Of a stretch of 64,000 bases of DNA, positions 9,801 through 24,800 are shown piece by piece. The position numbers and the translations under genes are program-made. The stretch is from Echinococcus granulosus. Lineage: Eukaryota > Platyhelminthes > Cestoda > Cyclophyllidea > Taeniidae. The stretch is taken from positions 261,652 through 325,651 of the forward strand of contig NW_020170447.1 of the NCBI RefSeq assembly GCF_000524195.1, given 5' to 3'. The notes beneath the pieces are model-generated. The model searched no databases, was not told the DNA's origin, and saw nothing but the letters and a program-made list of their open reading frames with translations. Positions within the stretch are counted from its first letter, which is position 1. Every line of letters starts with the position of its first letter.

Positions 9801-12800
9801 GGAAAAACAGCAAAAAAATAACAACTAATTCCTCTTAAATAAACAGTATATTAAACTCGAAATAGCTATTTCGGAGACACAGGTACTCTGCTAGCTTCAT
9901 TTTTTTAGGAATCGACACCTCTATTTGGCACATTTTAGGCAAAAAAGTGATTTGCAACCCTGATTCAACCATCTAACCATCTCACAGAAGCAGTAGGTAA
10001 TCAGAAACGTCAACAAGACGTTAAAAAAGAACACATTTCTTTAAAAACTCGGATGTGATCATAGATAAGCCAAAAGCTTGGAGGATGGGAGTTTTCCATC
10101 TGCAAAACCATTAAGGTATGAATTCGAGAGTAACAAAGTTGGCTGTGATTAAAGCGGTAGGGGCGAAATAGAAGCCAAGGTGGTAGTTTTATAGTATACG
10201 GTGAAGGCGGAAGAATGCGGAATGCACAATGTGATTACCGTTGTCTGACAAGCCGGTTCACCATGGGAAATAGAAACAGCACACTGGTCATTTGGCGCTG
10301 AAAATATGCGTGTTGTGAAGACAAATTCATAGCCGTCAGCACATATACTAAAACTGTGGGTAAATTACTCACTCTAAGAGTTGCTTGTGAAGAATTGAAG
10401 TTCTAAAATGACGTTGTTGGTGTAACGGACTCCAAGCGCCTCGGACATTCAGTCGTCTGGAGCCATGAGGAACTACCATAGGTAGCCGAAACTACTTTAC
10501 GATGAATGGTTGAAGATAATGCAGGATTGCTGAATGCGAGTACTAGAGCTGCCCATAGGTCAAGTGTGCCTCCCAGGTGGGTGTGTAAACAATCGACAGT
10601 GGACTTTTAGGGTAAATACTGGGATATTTCTGCCCAAGTGGTGGAATTAGGTAGGCGCACTATGAAACCACACTACAAGGGACAGATAGGGGGGATGTAG
10701 AAAACGTGTTTTGGATAGCACCTTTCTATTCCACTAGAACTGTTAAAAAACATCGGATTAGTCCATTAAGGGGTGGCCCAAATATTTTTATGAATGGGTA
10801 TTCCTATTCCGATTCGAGGGCAACACATTAGAAAAAAATGTAGCACTGGAGCAAAGCTATTAGTAGTAGGGGATAAGGAATGCGAAAGACGTGGTCGATT
10901 CAATGCTACTGAAATAGGAATGCGTAGAGCCAGGGATGATAAAAACTTGCCTCAAATTGTTTCTGCAACCCAGTGACCCCAGCGGCATCGGGTAGGCGCA
11001 GACACTGGACGTAGGCGGGGAAAGACATGGCCAAGATTTCGTGTTCCGGACAGAGCAAATACTCACGCAGTGCGTCGTGGATGAAGGCATATTGTTGCTG
11101 GCAGGCATGACAGAAAGATGACGCCCATTAAATATTCCAAGGTTTAAGCAAACAGAAAAGATGGATTAGAAAAAAGAATTTCAGTTTATTATCTCAAGTA
11201 CCAATCATGATTTCAAAAAATATACACATCGGACCTCTAAGAGGTCATGAAATGGCTAAAGGACTAGTGGCCAACCCATTAGTATGCTATGAGGTGTGTT
11301 ATATACTAGAGGAGTGCAAAAAAGCTTAGGAGACTCGTTAAAACCAAGTGTTATACCAGGTACAGAAATACAAATCCTCTCCAAATGCCCTATCCAGGTG
11401 AACTTACATTTGCAGGTTAGAAACACTCGTCATAGTTTGGGCTCCATCGTATCTCAAATAGACCAAACTAATAGCAGCATTATTTTACCGGCCTAGCAGC
11501 GATAACTTGATTCGAAGAGAGGTGTCTTCTATACATCGTATACAATGTCTGAAATGCGTAGTGAATACCATGAACAAATAGCTGAATTCACCCCTTTCTG
11601 AAGACATTGTGAATAGCAGCAGGAGTAATTATGCTGGGGGGCAAATTCACTTCCACACTATCCGTTTATCAAAGATCGCACCATCCAAGACCAGCGATTC
11701 CTTAAATGCCTCTGAGTACACTAAATTTTTTGGCAAACGGAGGAGAGGAGAAAACCCATTCAGCGAATTACCGCCATGTCCGATTTACCACAAACGTGGA
11801 AAACGCAGTGGAAAGGAGGTGGATTTTAATTTGAAATTTGATCAACAGCAAAGAAGAAAACTTCCAGCACTACCAAGAGAGTAGACATGAGCCGCGGTTC
11901 ACCGGATGCCACTCAAATGAGTTGCAAATGTACAAATTTGTACAGTGGAAAATGATTTGTCCTCCAGTAACCACAGATCAGGGCACTAAACAAGTTTAGT
12001 TTCATCTAAAAGGTAAATATTTGAAGACACAAAATTTTGAACGGACTCATTCCAAAATTCGATTCTTCACGAAGACGTAAATCTGCCAGGAGTGGCAAAT
12101 TTGCGGCAAACTTCAAACCACACAGAAATTGTAACGAGCTCAAGGTAATAATGCATTTGGTATCTTGAATGGATGTATTATGAAGCATCGATGAAAATGA
12201 GGCGATCTGTCTCAACGATGCTCGTTGTAGTGCTCGCCAATGCTTCTCCTCTATTTCCAATCCTCATAAGATAAAATGACGGTTTAACAAAACTAGTGAA
12301 GGTAATTTAAGTTTATTTCATTGAGCAACCTCAACGTCGTTCCGAGCCCACAAAAGAAATGGTAGAGGTAAAGGTGGAAAGGAAGAGTATGCCGCCAAAA
12401 AGCAGTTCAAGTCATTTGATTCTGACGACGAATCATTCAAAGTTGCATCATAAAATGGTGAATAGACATGAATCGCTATCGATGCGTTAATTTGACATCA
12501 ACTTCCCAAGAAATTACAAGCAACCTGATTGACGATTAGACGACTTTGTTATATCTACATCAACTGGGAAGGGAAAGTCGTGATAAAAGTTGCTAAGCGA
12601 ATAGCTTTCACAAGTCACAACTTAATGGATGGCAGACCATAAGCGTAAATGCCATCAGGTGGTCCTTTATCCTTTCGCATTTGCCATAAAACGCGTCGCT
12701 GCTGCATTGTTTACCTACCGAATTCTAATGACTGGCTTTTGTGTTGTAACATTCGTCAGACGAACGACCGTTTTATTGGTCCATTCCATACGATTCACTC

Positions 12801-15800
12801 AATTTCACGCACACTTTCGAAGCACACACCACTTTATCCTCCCAAAGCATCACTACGTTTGCCTGAGGGAGGCACAAATGTTGACTTACTGAGGAGATAG
12901 CCAGCGCTTGCACCCGGGGTCTATCCGCACAACCGGATTCAAATATGCGTAAGGGGATTCTCCGCCTCAAAAGTGGTCAGGACCAGAGCCAGGATCAGTC
13001 AATCGACGGGAAAAAAGTTAGCTTCTTGGACTTTAGGATGGAAGGGAGAAAGGCACTGTCTCACCTCATCCTCATCTCCATGCTTCCTCGATGATATTTT
13101 AGTAAGCAACGGATATTAACTTTTGACGGTTTGGAAAGTAAAGTTGGCTGGGAGCAAGGATGGCTGAGGTCTACGTTTCTTCTCGGCTTTCAGAGACGAA
13201 ACGTCTTATACCAATGGAATTATAAAATGTACAGGTGACCATTTTAACGGACAAATAATGTTAAAAAGTTTTTTTTTTCTTGATAATTTTTACCTGTTTT
13301 TTTTTCGATGCATTCAGTGAATGAGAAGGCATTTGAAAACGTTTTGTGGAAAAAAGAAAGAAAACAACTAACTCAGGCAACGTCAAGGTTTCAGACCTGA
13401 ACCACAATCCACATCCCAACCATCCTTAGCATCGACTGAAATCAAGATGCAGTCTGCATAACTGCCAAGAGTGAAATGGAAAATTGTATGTGCATTGCCG
13501 AGTTTTCACACACAAATACGCACAGCAACGCATCAACAGGGCGAGTCTCGGGTAGCACCAGGCATGTATCAAAACTTTGCCCTTAGAATACGCGTTTCGT
13601 TAATGGCCAAAACCCTGAAACAACCCGGGAAAAATAGCTACATTACTCCATCCAAGGGTGAAAAACTCCATGCTGCATCCTCATTCGACCGTCACTTAAT
13701 CTTACCAGTGGATCCACCCCTCCCCTTTCTTATATACTCCTTCATTCAGAACATGAAGTTTTCAAAGGAAATTACAAAAGGAGGAACATGCGTTCATGTA
13801 CGGCACAAATTTGGAAAATGGAGGTGGAGCAGAGAGCAGTCGACGAAGTTAGATTGGAGGCAAGTATTGGTGGGTGCGCATCGAGCACCCAAACAAATTG
13901 AGCCATAGAATAGTCCATATTTCCGGCTACTTGTTGGAAGTTCAATGAAAACCAGCAAACATAGAAGGTGAATGGAATCTGGAGAAGCTTTTCTGATCCC
14001 AGGTCGCTCTGAACGTAAATAACACTTCTCATAGGCACATTCTTGAGTATAATTAATGATTCATCAGCTTCAACGAAAAAAACTCTCAATGGGGACTTAT
14101 GACGAACGGCTCCTATTTCAAATTTTGTAGAATTGTAAGAAAAAACTCCACCTTTTAGGCTTCAGGAAATAAAGCATAAGATTCATTGTGTTATTGGCTT
14201 CCAGTCAGCTCCTTGAACAGCTATGGAGATTGATGGAAACGAAATTAGTTCAGTTCCATTTGATGCTAGACTATTCTGACTTGTAACTTCGTGTTTTGCG
14301 TGTTTGTGTAGAAAAGTAGTTTGTAGCATCTTCTCCAAATGATGTCAAGTAATTGCAAAACACTATGAAGGTTGACACAAGATTAACTTGATCCCAGCTT
14401 AGGTAAAACAAAAGTCCCACCCTTCAAAGATATAGTCTAGAGGACGGTCGATAAGTGACCAAGCCCATCCCTCAAACCCAATTCAAATTCCACCAATAAG
14501 CACAAAGAGTGACTGGAGGCTAAAAAAGTAGGAAGCATTTGGTCATACCTCAGTTTGCACCAGCTTCATGCGTTGTTGACGAATGTGCTCAAGGAAGCCG
14601 CGGATGTTGACTTGTTTCTCCGCCTCCAGCTGGCGAATGAGGCTCTCAATGCAGATGTACGTGCCCGTTCGACCCACGCCAGCGCTGAAGAAAAGGGCAG
14701 AAGAGGCGATCCAATTATACACCTTAGGAAATAACACAGAATGCTGGATCTTGAGGAACGCAAGAAAGCCAAAGCAATAAGTCTCGTGCTACCCTCTGTG
14801 GAAGATTTACCTGAACATTTTACATGTCACCTCGACCTACTTACTTATAGCGTCGAGCAATCTCACAACCAGACTTATTCGCGTCTCGTGGAAACAATCC
14901 CATAAATTCTGTGTATAGTTGGAGGAAACGCCACTGGGCGCGGGAATTAAAACTAACTGAACACGCACAACCACCTCGTATTTCATATACCCAGTGGATA
15001 AGCTTCCTCCTCCTTTTCATGCCATCTCGACCACCATCTACTAGTTGGCATCGACCATGCGTGCGAATCAAGGTGGAAGGATATTCACTCCACGGCTACT
15101 TCTATCAAACCAAAGGGTTCGACAGATGAAGCCAAGGCAGAATCAACCATTTAGTGCATCCGACCAAAGCATGATAATCTCGATAGGGAACATGCCTGGT
15201 CCTCATTAATGGGGACCAAAGAGCCATTAAAGCCATGCAGATAAGTTTAAAAAAAAAAACAAAATATCCCTTTTCCAGGAATACAACTTCTCAAAATCCA
15301 CAAAATGAGCGTAAAAGGTGCATTTTAGCAACAGTGGTGGAATCGAAGAATGAGTGGTTGGTTGAATTGACATTCAACGGCTATTTACAGCAAGCAGAAA
15401 AACCCAAAATATTCCCATTCCACGTCGTTTCTAGAGATCAAGACTACAGCGAGATCCCCTAAAATCCACAAAAACCCCCCGCAACGAAACGGTCATCAAG
15501 TGGAAACATTTTCGCCACTACGAAAACCTGGATTTAGGGAAATCAGCCAACGGTGAATCCATCTATAGTAAAAGTTCTTTTTTGCCATCCAGACCTTTAA
15601 AACCGTCCTCAGCGAAGAATCTAAACACTTGTTTCTATTTGGTGAAAAGTCAGTAGAGTTGCACGAGTCAAATTTTCCACAAAAACCACTGGAAAAAAAC
15701 CTTCAGGAAGTTGATTTGACGGACCCCGTAAAAAGAAAAAAATTGAGACACAACTGGAATAATCCCTCTTGATAGGATAAACAAATTCCGATCTGTAGGT

Positions 15801-18800
15801 TCAGATCATGTTTGATTTCAAAATCCAATGGGCAAAATTAAAAGTACAATGGAAGTTTGGAATACCAACCAAACCCAGGTTCAAGCTGCATCAAAATCGA
15901 GCACCGAGTTGGTAAACTCGATTCACGTAAAAGAACACTTCTAGGAATAAACAGAACATGCATACTTAATCAGCATCCATCCCACCTCCAAGATGTGGTT
16001 TTTAAACAGGTCATACGACCTATCTACACAGAAATACGCCTTTCCATCCTGGAAACCGCAGCCCTAAGCGCACACACATGTGAATGAGTCACGAGAGGGG
16101 CCGGACAGAGAGGGGGGAAGATGAGGCAGGGTGAAGTGGCGTCTGTCGGGCATGCGTACAGTGAACAAAGGCAAGGACGACGAGATGAGGGTGGAACAGG
16201 GTGGAGGCTGATGTGACTCAACTCCAGACGCGTAGGCGAACGTACACGTCTGATTAGGGCCGGTGATGCAAGAAACAGAAAACGCCTTGGCTGGCCCAGT
16301 GGTTGCAAAGGTCGGACGGTGCCGGTGATGGTAGTATTACCTCAAAGCAGGTGGTGCATCTCGCGGAACCGTACCGGAAAAAGCGGTGTACAAAAGATGA
16401 TGATAGGCATGTAAGCCAAAATTCAGATCAAGTGAGTGCTTTTGAGCTGTGAGAGCGCAAGATTGTTAAACACAGTTGGTGTAAATGATTGACTTCAGGA
16501 CGGGAAATCAGCAACGCCACTCAATATTCTTTTCTGCCTTTAACTAGCTGAAAATAACCTTACCTCTAGACGATTCTTTCAAAATCCAAATGTGCTCATT
16601 GTAAAACTGTCAACCATTCAAGGACTCTCGTGAGTGGAAGTGGAAGCGATAGAGGAAGTCCACGGTGAAAATAGGGGCTTTGTTACCAGTTATTGTATTC
16701 ATTGTAGTCACCACTTCTTTTTTGCCTCTATTTATGAAAACCTGTCCCTATTAGTATCTTCAGAGATTACCTCAGTGTAACAATTCTCGAATGATTGCGA
16801 TTAGACGACCGGAAATGAATCAGTTCAACTAAAAAGGCATTTCGACCCAGATCCATGCGGTGCAAATGTCGACAGGTCTGTTAGCAATTGATAGCCCCCC
16901 CACCCCACATAGGTAAAAGGGCACTCTCTCCCCGGTTTTATCAATAATCCCAAAGCCTGGGCAGAGAGGCTTTGCACATACATCTCCATGGGAAAAAACA
17001 GGCGTGTAAACACATACAAACACACAGTCATCAGGAATGACATTTAAGAACACCAGTCTTAAATAGCCCATGATTCACCAAATTACGGTTGGAGAAAAGT
17101 GAGTAGAGAAATATTGTATTAATTGCAAGCCAAGCGGTCAGTGTGTTCGATATCAATGGGTCATTACACACATACGGGTGGTCACCCATTGACCAATCAC
17201 GGTAAAGGAAAATTGCCCCTTGAACGAAGCAGTTATGAAGAGGTAGGTACAGGATGCCGATTTTTAAAAAAACCAGTCACAAAAAAAACGATAACACGAC
17301 AATTATTTGAAGTTTGCCTCTAACTTCGACTACTACATTGGATTTGATGGGGTCCTGCTGGTTTTGGCCCAGCAAATTGTCCCTGCACGGCGATAATGAG
17401 CTTACTTCCAAACGAATGTTTCATAACGTCTTTAGAGATGGCTAGAACGCTACCTTAGTGGAGATTTCATTAATTGGATATCTAAACTTCAAAGAAGGAA
17501 GGCTACCGTGTCCGCTGGATAAGGAGAGGCTCACAACAGAGGGGCGATTGAATTTACGAAAATGTTTAGAATTCACCTCAGCCTCAAACAGCCGCATAAT
17601 GAGCGGGAAAGAGGCAACATCAAGCCAGAACGATTGAAAGAAGTTCCTCAAGAAATCTACGGTGGTGCTTATGAAAATACCTTAGGTCACAAGAAACTGA
17701 GAAGTACCTCAAACTAACAGAGGTGGGATTAAATCGGAAGCGGAGAAGTATGAAACACTGAATGTAGGCGCATAAAGTTATTCACGTCTCTACGTCAGTC
17801 GGACACTTCCAGACTGATGTGTCTTATTAGGTCTTCAGAAATGGCACGGGGATTACATCAAGTTTATCTGGCAAAACCAAATGGTTAATTCGCCATAAAG
17901 CAAATGAGGGAGTTTGAGAGTAAATCAAGGCGAGGTGACATTCAATGGATGGTCAATTCATATTCTTTAATGAAAAGTTCAAAACCGATAAAAGAGGGAG
18001 TTAATAGCAAGAAAAGCAAACCTTTTGTGGGCGCTCTCCATTATTAGCACCTATTAGTGAAGTCTACTTTTCCTTCGCGGAAAAAACGGCAACCAAAACA
18101 AGAACATGGACACAAGTATGTTCCGAGCCACGACAACTGGAATTTTCCACCATGTCGCTATGCCGTTGTAATGGCATTCGACTGTCAGTGTGCGAAAACG
18201 CTTGTTTTCAAAATAGCGCGGTTGAGGAGCAAACTATTTTAGATATGTGGCGCATCGAAATGAAGAAAGGGGAAGGAGAAGCAACTTTTGGGAGGATAAA
18301 ACATCTTGAGATGGTAATCTCAAATCAGGAGACATGTCCTTTCTGGAACCAAAGGAAGGACATATTTAAATTACAATAATCGCAACCCATTTATACCGAC
18401 AGCGTGTAACCTGTACCCCCACCCCCCTTCTTGTCGCCAAAGAGCCGAAGCATTCAGACACTTGGCTCTATGCACCGCTCAAAAATAGCGCCATTCTTCG
18501 CATCCTTAGAAATAAGACCTGCTTTCGAGGTTAGGAAGAATGAATAAGGAACACCTGGTTAGAAATGAATTATTGTACGCAATCGGATCGCTGATGAAAA
18601 CGACGAAACCACATCTACCTGTCTGGAAGACGTTCAGTGTCGCGATGACCAAACTCTCCACAGTTCTTTAATTCAAATTAAGACACCCCTTTGGCAATTT
18701 TCAGCACTGAAACGAAGCACTGAAGCAGATCTTCACAGTTAGTTGAATGGCTTATTAGCTTGATCCACCATAATTCAATGAATCCAGCCTCCAAAAGTTC

Positions 18801-21800
18801 GCTATGTGGCTTGCCCAAACAAGACATGGACCGATGTGCTGTGCTGTGCATTAATTAGCTAGCCCTGAGAATTGGTTCTGCATTCGAGCGCACCACAAAG
18901 GAAAGCACAAATAAAAGATAAAAAACCGAAAAGTAGCATCTGGAACAGAGATGCCGCAGTCTAGCACTATAAACTCACAAACCTGCCACCATAGGCTACA
19001 AGAATCGCAGAAATGGATAAAGAGGCAAAGGGAGCAGACCTGCAATGGACGATTATCGGCCCACGAGAAGGGGTCCACTCCTTAATGGTAGTTTTGACGA
19101 AGACCAACACAGGCAGTGGTGAGGGAGGGACGTCAAAATCGCGCCAATCAGTGTACTGGTAATGTCGGACGATCCTCTCCTTGGCAAACTGGAAGACAGA
19201 AAAGGTGGCTTACATCTCTGAGCCAGAGATCTAGACCCTGAAACAACCTTATGAGAAACATGTGCGATGCTATTCCGGGTACCAATGGTACTATCAATAA
19301 TCCTTCTTACGGTTTGATAGAAATTCCACACATCAGATGGGACTTAGACCAGAAATTAATGGGGAAGCAAGTGATGCTCTTTCTATGGGCTCGAAGGCTG
19401 GATAAATGGTACTACTCCCATCCCTTGTAGTTCGATGGAAATTGCGAACATCCAAACGACTGTGTGCGACATCCCTAGACGGATTTTGCATCCCATCTGA
19501 GCAAAATGTGGACTTCGATTCACTCCAAGGCCAATGACGCCTATTTCACATTCTGTGACTCATTTATTTTTAAAGACTGTCAAATATTGCATTTGTCTGA
19601 TATGATGTGATAAATGGCCTCATTGAGGACTCTGACGCTTGCTTTCGAATTCGTAGTGGTGAATTCATTAGGTGGCTCCACTGTCATTTGCTTAGCCACT
19701 CGCCTGGCACACACTTTGACGCATTAAGGACTGTCACGGACCAGAAACAGCCCCTCTTCAACTTCAAACCCCATGGTTAGTGTCGTGGCTGGTGGTTCAT
19801 CCGCAGCGCACGGCATCCATCGGACTTGTACCGCCATACTTGACGTTTTAAAATAACCTAAATATGACTCTAAGAGGGTTACCATTGTCCCCTTACCAAG
19901 CACGACTGTGGAAATACGTACTCCCGGCACATAAATCTTCCTTCAGCCTCAATCGAGCACTAGTGTGGTGAAGACGGAGCCCTCCGTACATTCAGCAGGA
20001 TACACCCATGAGAGGAAAAAACGACCCTCGAAGTTTGCTCGCGAAAAACAAAGTGACAAATGACAAGGAGGCACGAAAGCCAAGCGTGCTGATTTATGGC
20101 TGGCTTAGGTTCGGTAACAACATGCTCCTTAGCGGGTGGCTAAGCCATTGACAGAGGAGGTAAAAGCACAAGTATTTATGCTTTTTCCAGACACTTGACG
20201 CCTTTTCAGGTCACAGCTTTCTGTATCGCCGGTGTTGTCTCAAGCCAATGGTCGAGTTCTAGGCTTTACAATTTCTAAGCTGGCCTAGCTAAGTCCTGAA
20301 ATGAAACGATGACCATGCAACAAGTTGGTACGATTCAATGTGAAGGTTTTAAACATTCCTCGATGAAGAGTTAGCTCACAGGCTATCTAGTAATTACGAA
20401 GCTCTCATAGGAACTTCGGCCCCCGATGAAGTGGACGACACATAAACTGGGCAAAAAAGGCGGTGATAAAGTTGGGGTGAAGAGCAGTGAAATCTGATCG
20501 CTTACGCGAAGACGTTAATACAGCCTCCAGGCGACACACAGATATTAAACCATAATGGTGAAAAGTGTGCTTAGCTAACTTTTAAAGATGACACATGCTT
20601 GCTGTTATGGGAACAGAGAATACTCAATCCACTCCAGTGTCTCATTGATGGATCCAACGAAAAAGAAAAGTGAGATGTGCTTTCGCACCGCCAATGCCGC
20701 TAAGGTGACTTTGTCAAGCGCGACTAAATGATGGTGCGAGGTAATTAGATGTGGTAAAGAAAGGCGACCCCAACCATACGAATGAAACAAATTTCGCCAG
20801 GACAAAAGACTTTTAGCACTCCATTTCTTTATACGATGCGATGTCACCTGGGTAATTTGCATTGCATGAGGGTAATTAGACCAACAAAACAAGGCGAACC
20901 AAGTAAATCTGTTGAAAGGTCAATGAGGCTAAGGTGAGAGGCAACCAAGGTCCAACGAATTCTAGTCAACCTCAGGGAAAGCCTTTCAATAATGTCCTAA
21001 GTTAAATGATTTACACCATGCTCGGAGAACGTAATATTCACATTTCTGTCACTGTGGCCTTCAACGGACTTCCCCTTGCAGAGGGCGTGATAACAGCATG
21101 TGCTACTAATAATAAGCGTCATTTTCTCCAAGGCGTAAATTCATCTTGTCATCTTGGACTGTCTGGCAGAATGCCTAAGACGGTGCTCAATAGAAAGGGC
21201 CTGTGTGGCAACTTGATACTTTGCTTAACCTTATGCTCGACTACGGGGACTCTCCAGCCTCCGTAGATTGTACTTTTAGTGAAAGGTATGGCCTTCCACT
21301 CATAACCATAGCCTCCTAGCCATTCCATACGTTACTAGCAAATCGCTTACAATGAAATGATTTAACACGAGTTGAGGAAAACTCGTGGAGCTAAATGATA
21401 AGCACACCGACGTGCATAAAAAGTACCGAAGATGAACTCATGCATAACCGCCAGTTTCATATTTACAGACATTATTACTACCAAGTATTTTTTCCTCAGC
21501 AAACTCGCCGTCAGAAAAGTGGGATTGTCTAGGGGATATTTGCATCCTGTATGCACGATGTTTCCAACTCTTGAGAGATCCCGTATAAAACCGAATAAAG
21601 GGAGTCAACCAATTTGACTGTTTTGATCCTGGTAACCGAATGTTAACACACTATCAGAGGTTGCGTCATTTACTTTTGGCAGGTCGGACGTCTTTCAGAT
21701 GGTTCATGATCATTTTATTGGGTGCATGAAAGCACTAGAAATGAAGTAAAAATGGGGAAGGCTCACCTTTTTGCACTTGACATTCTTCACTAGAAAGACC

Positions 21801-24800
21801 CTCGCCACATAGCAGGCCAGGTAGTCCTCGGAGAGCATTTGAACACTGATGTTACCGTAGGTCTGCGGTCCGCTTGAGGGCCAGTACTGATCGCACTTGC
21901 GCTGGAGGAAAAAGATGAAGAGCGTTAGAAAGGGATTGTACTTTTAGCAGATCTTGCAGGAGAATGATACGTCTCTTCGATGTATGCGTGACCACACTAG
22001 CCTTTCTAGTCTCCCACAACCAGACCTCCTCAAAAAGACAATTTGGCCACCTACAGTAAACTTGATTTCATACCTGTGTAGATGTTGTGCGGCTGAATTA
22101 AGTCTGCTTGAATTCGGCCGTGAGGCTTAGCACAGAGGTACGATCACAGGGAACTGAAAGGGGAGGGTTATGTAGTAGGAGCTATGTGGACTTGGCATTG
22201 TGATGCAATCCCCGTGCCAGAAGTCTGCCCGGGTCACCAGTGCTGCTTTTGGATGGGTACTTTAAAAAGTCTTGAGTTGTCATTCGGAAACCGAAACTAA
22301 ACAACGACATTCCTTCTTGCCTTACAGTCGTTTTTACCTAAATTGGGTACCATCCCGATAGCGGACGCAGAGGAGCAGTAATAGGAAGTGTTAGGGAAAA
22401 ATATCAAAATAAGGTGGAGGTCAATTGGCGCCTGGATCCGGCCAGTCTTCTGCGATTTTAGCCCCACGGCAGTAGTGTAAGGTTAGGCTAGAACCGCTCC
22501 GCCTTTCTCTTCTTCCATGAAGCTATCTCAGGATAAGTTAGGGGGCTGTATTAACTCAAAATTTTACTTTTTGAAATAAAACTTAGTGAAAATAGTAGAC
22601 GAATTTAGCTCAAGAAAGTCTAGAACTTTTGAAAAAAAATCTACAAATGCTTGTGCAAGTCACGAGATTTGACAAGAAGTGTACTTTGAATTTCACGTAT
22701 ACATATCAACGATACAGTGAATTTTCAAAACCAAATTCCAAGTTAAATTCTGACAAGGCAAAAGTAAAAATAATGTTATTTTGCTTAATTTTAAATAGGT
22801 CGAGACCCAACTGAGGCTAAACACTAACAGTAAACCAAGCAGATCTGAAAAAAAGGGGGTGAAAAGTTAAAAATGAGGGCTAATTGCATACTTGTCAGAA
22901 GTGAAACTAAAACACTTTTCAGTCGTCAAGGAAAAAAGTCTAGCCCCCCCCAGGCTGCTGACATTTGAAAGGAGATTATTTTCAAGGTGCACGTGTTAAG
23001 CTGCTTCTAAAATAAGAAGCAATCGGACTTCTGAAATTTCCAAGGTACTGTCACCTTCTGCATCGACTGGTCCTAACTTTCCAACTAAAAAAGTCTAAGC
23101 AACTCTTGATCCAAGGAGAGTAAATGAAATTTTGTGGAAGGCAGCATCTTGCCCCCTCTCTCTCTTACAAGACCAACTTAATCCTCCGCATCTTTTTGTT
23201 TTAATGCCAAAAAAAAATTACCCTTCTTATTTTCGCAAAAAAGCACGTTGGCTTGTGTCACTCATTACGTGGATTGTTTCAAGTGAATTTCATTACGACA
23301 ATCGGATCAACAAGTCTTTTTCTATTAGTGGATACGGCAAAAGTTGGAGACCCGAAAAAAAAACTACGGAAGCGGTTACTGTAAATCCTTAAAAAATGAA
23401 GAAACAAAATCCCAAGGGACTTTTGAATGAAATCTACTCTGGGACTTTCCGACCGCACTCTATTCGTGTTGTCCAAAAAAGTACCCGATGTGTTTCTAGA
23501 AACCAAAGGAATTGAGATACGGTGGAAATGCCTATACAAGCCACCTTTAATTAGCTCCTTACAAATGACGAAGAAATGACTTCGCTTCCCATGTGGAGAA
23601 GTGCAAACACAGGAGAATTCTCACAAGCTCTCTTAATTTAAAACGATAGATTAGACTCGAAATAGCAGGAGCAGAAAGTGAGTCTCCCACAAATACGTAG
23701 TTTCTATTGAGTTGTTAGAGGCTAACTCGACTGAAATCGGCCATTAGCAATACGAGGAGCTAATAAAAATCGTAGCAGATTGTCATAAAACTTAACCAAC
23801 TGACAATAAAATGAATAGCACGCTTTTTACTGGTTCCAATTAATGCTGGTGACTGCACTTGTTTTAGTTTCTACCAAATGTCAATGCCCTTATTCATTGG
23901 CGAACTCTCAAGGGGAGCAGGTCAATTTTAAGTCTTCAAAAGAATGCAAAGCAATCGTTCCCATAGCATCCGAAGAGGAAGGCCATAAAACCATGCATAA
24001 ACTGATTTAGGGTTCCAAGAGAAGCCAATAACCCGTCATTAAGTTAAAAATTTTGGGGAAAAAGACAAACTGGATAGCATTCATTTACAATTTTCTGTTG
24101 GAAGAGGTTCACCCCTCTGCCACTTTACCAATCCAATTTGATTTCATGATCTTAAGAGAATTTCTACCTAAAACGCCATCAGTCTTCTTGGCCTTGGTTG
24201 ATTTTAACATAAACAATTAAACTGTCCAAACAAACCTCCCTGCCTCCACTTCGTAGAGAAGTTGCTGTTCAATGTCAGCAAGGGCATGGATTACATGAAG
24301 CCAAAGACTTCACCGGTTCATTCCGTTTAGCTGAGCCGGAAGACATTCATGTATCCGGAGGTGGCGAAGGATCTACTACTGAATTGTACAATCGGCAAAA
24401 TGTAATCTAACCTCAGATGTTTGGAAGCGTAATACCAGTTAAAGCTGCTATTGAATCAAAAGAAACATTCAAACATTCCCCAAATTGCTTACTAACAACA
24501 GAAAGTGGTTGAAAATTCTGGAATTGATCAGCATTCCAAGATTCATCAGATCGGGTGTCGGATCTCCTGTGACTAAAATACTCTAAGGCAAAGCATAACA
24601 GCGCAGGTGCCCATCCAACAAGAACCAACATATCAACCCACAACTCGTCAGAGCATACACTAGTGGCCATTTTCACCTGAAATAAGTCCGAGAGCGACGG
24701 ACGCGATCCCCCCTCTCCGCCCCCCTATATAAGGCAATAATTAATCTCAAATGAACGAATGTCACGGCGACAGGCAGGGGTACGGACCCACGCATGGGCG

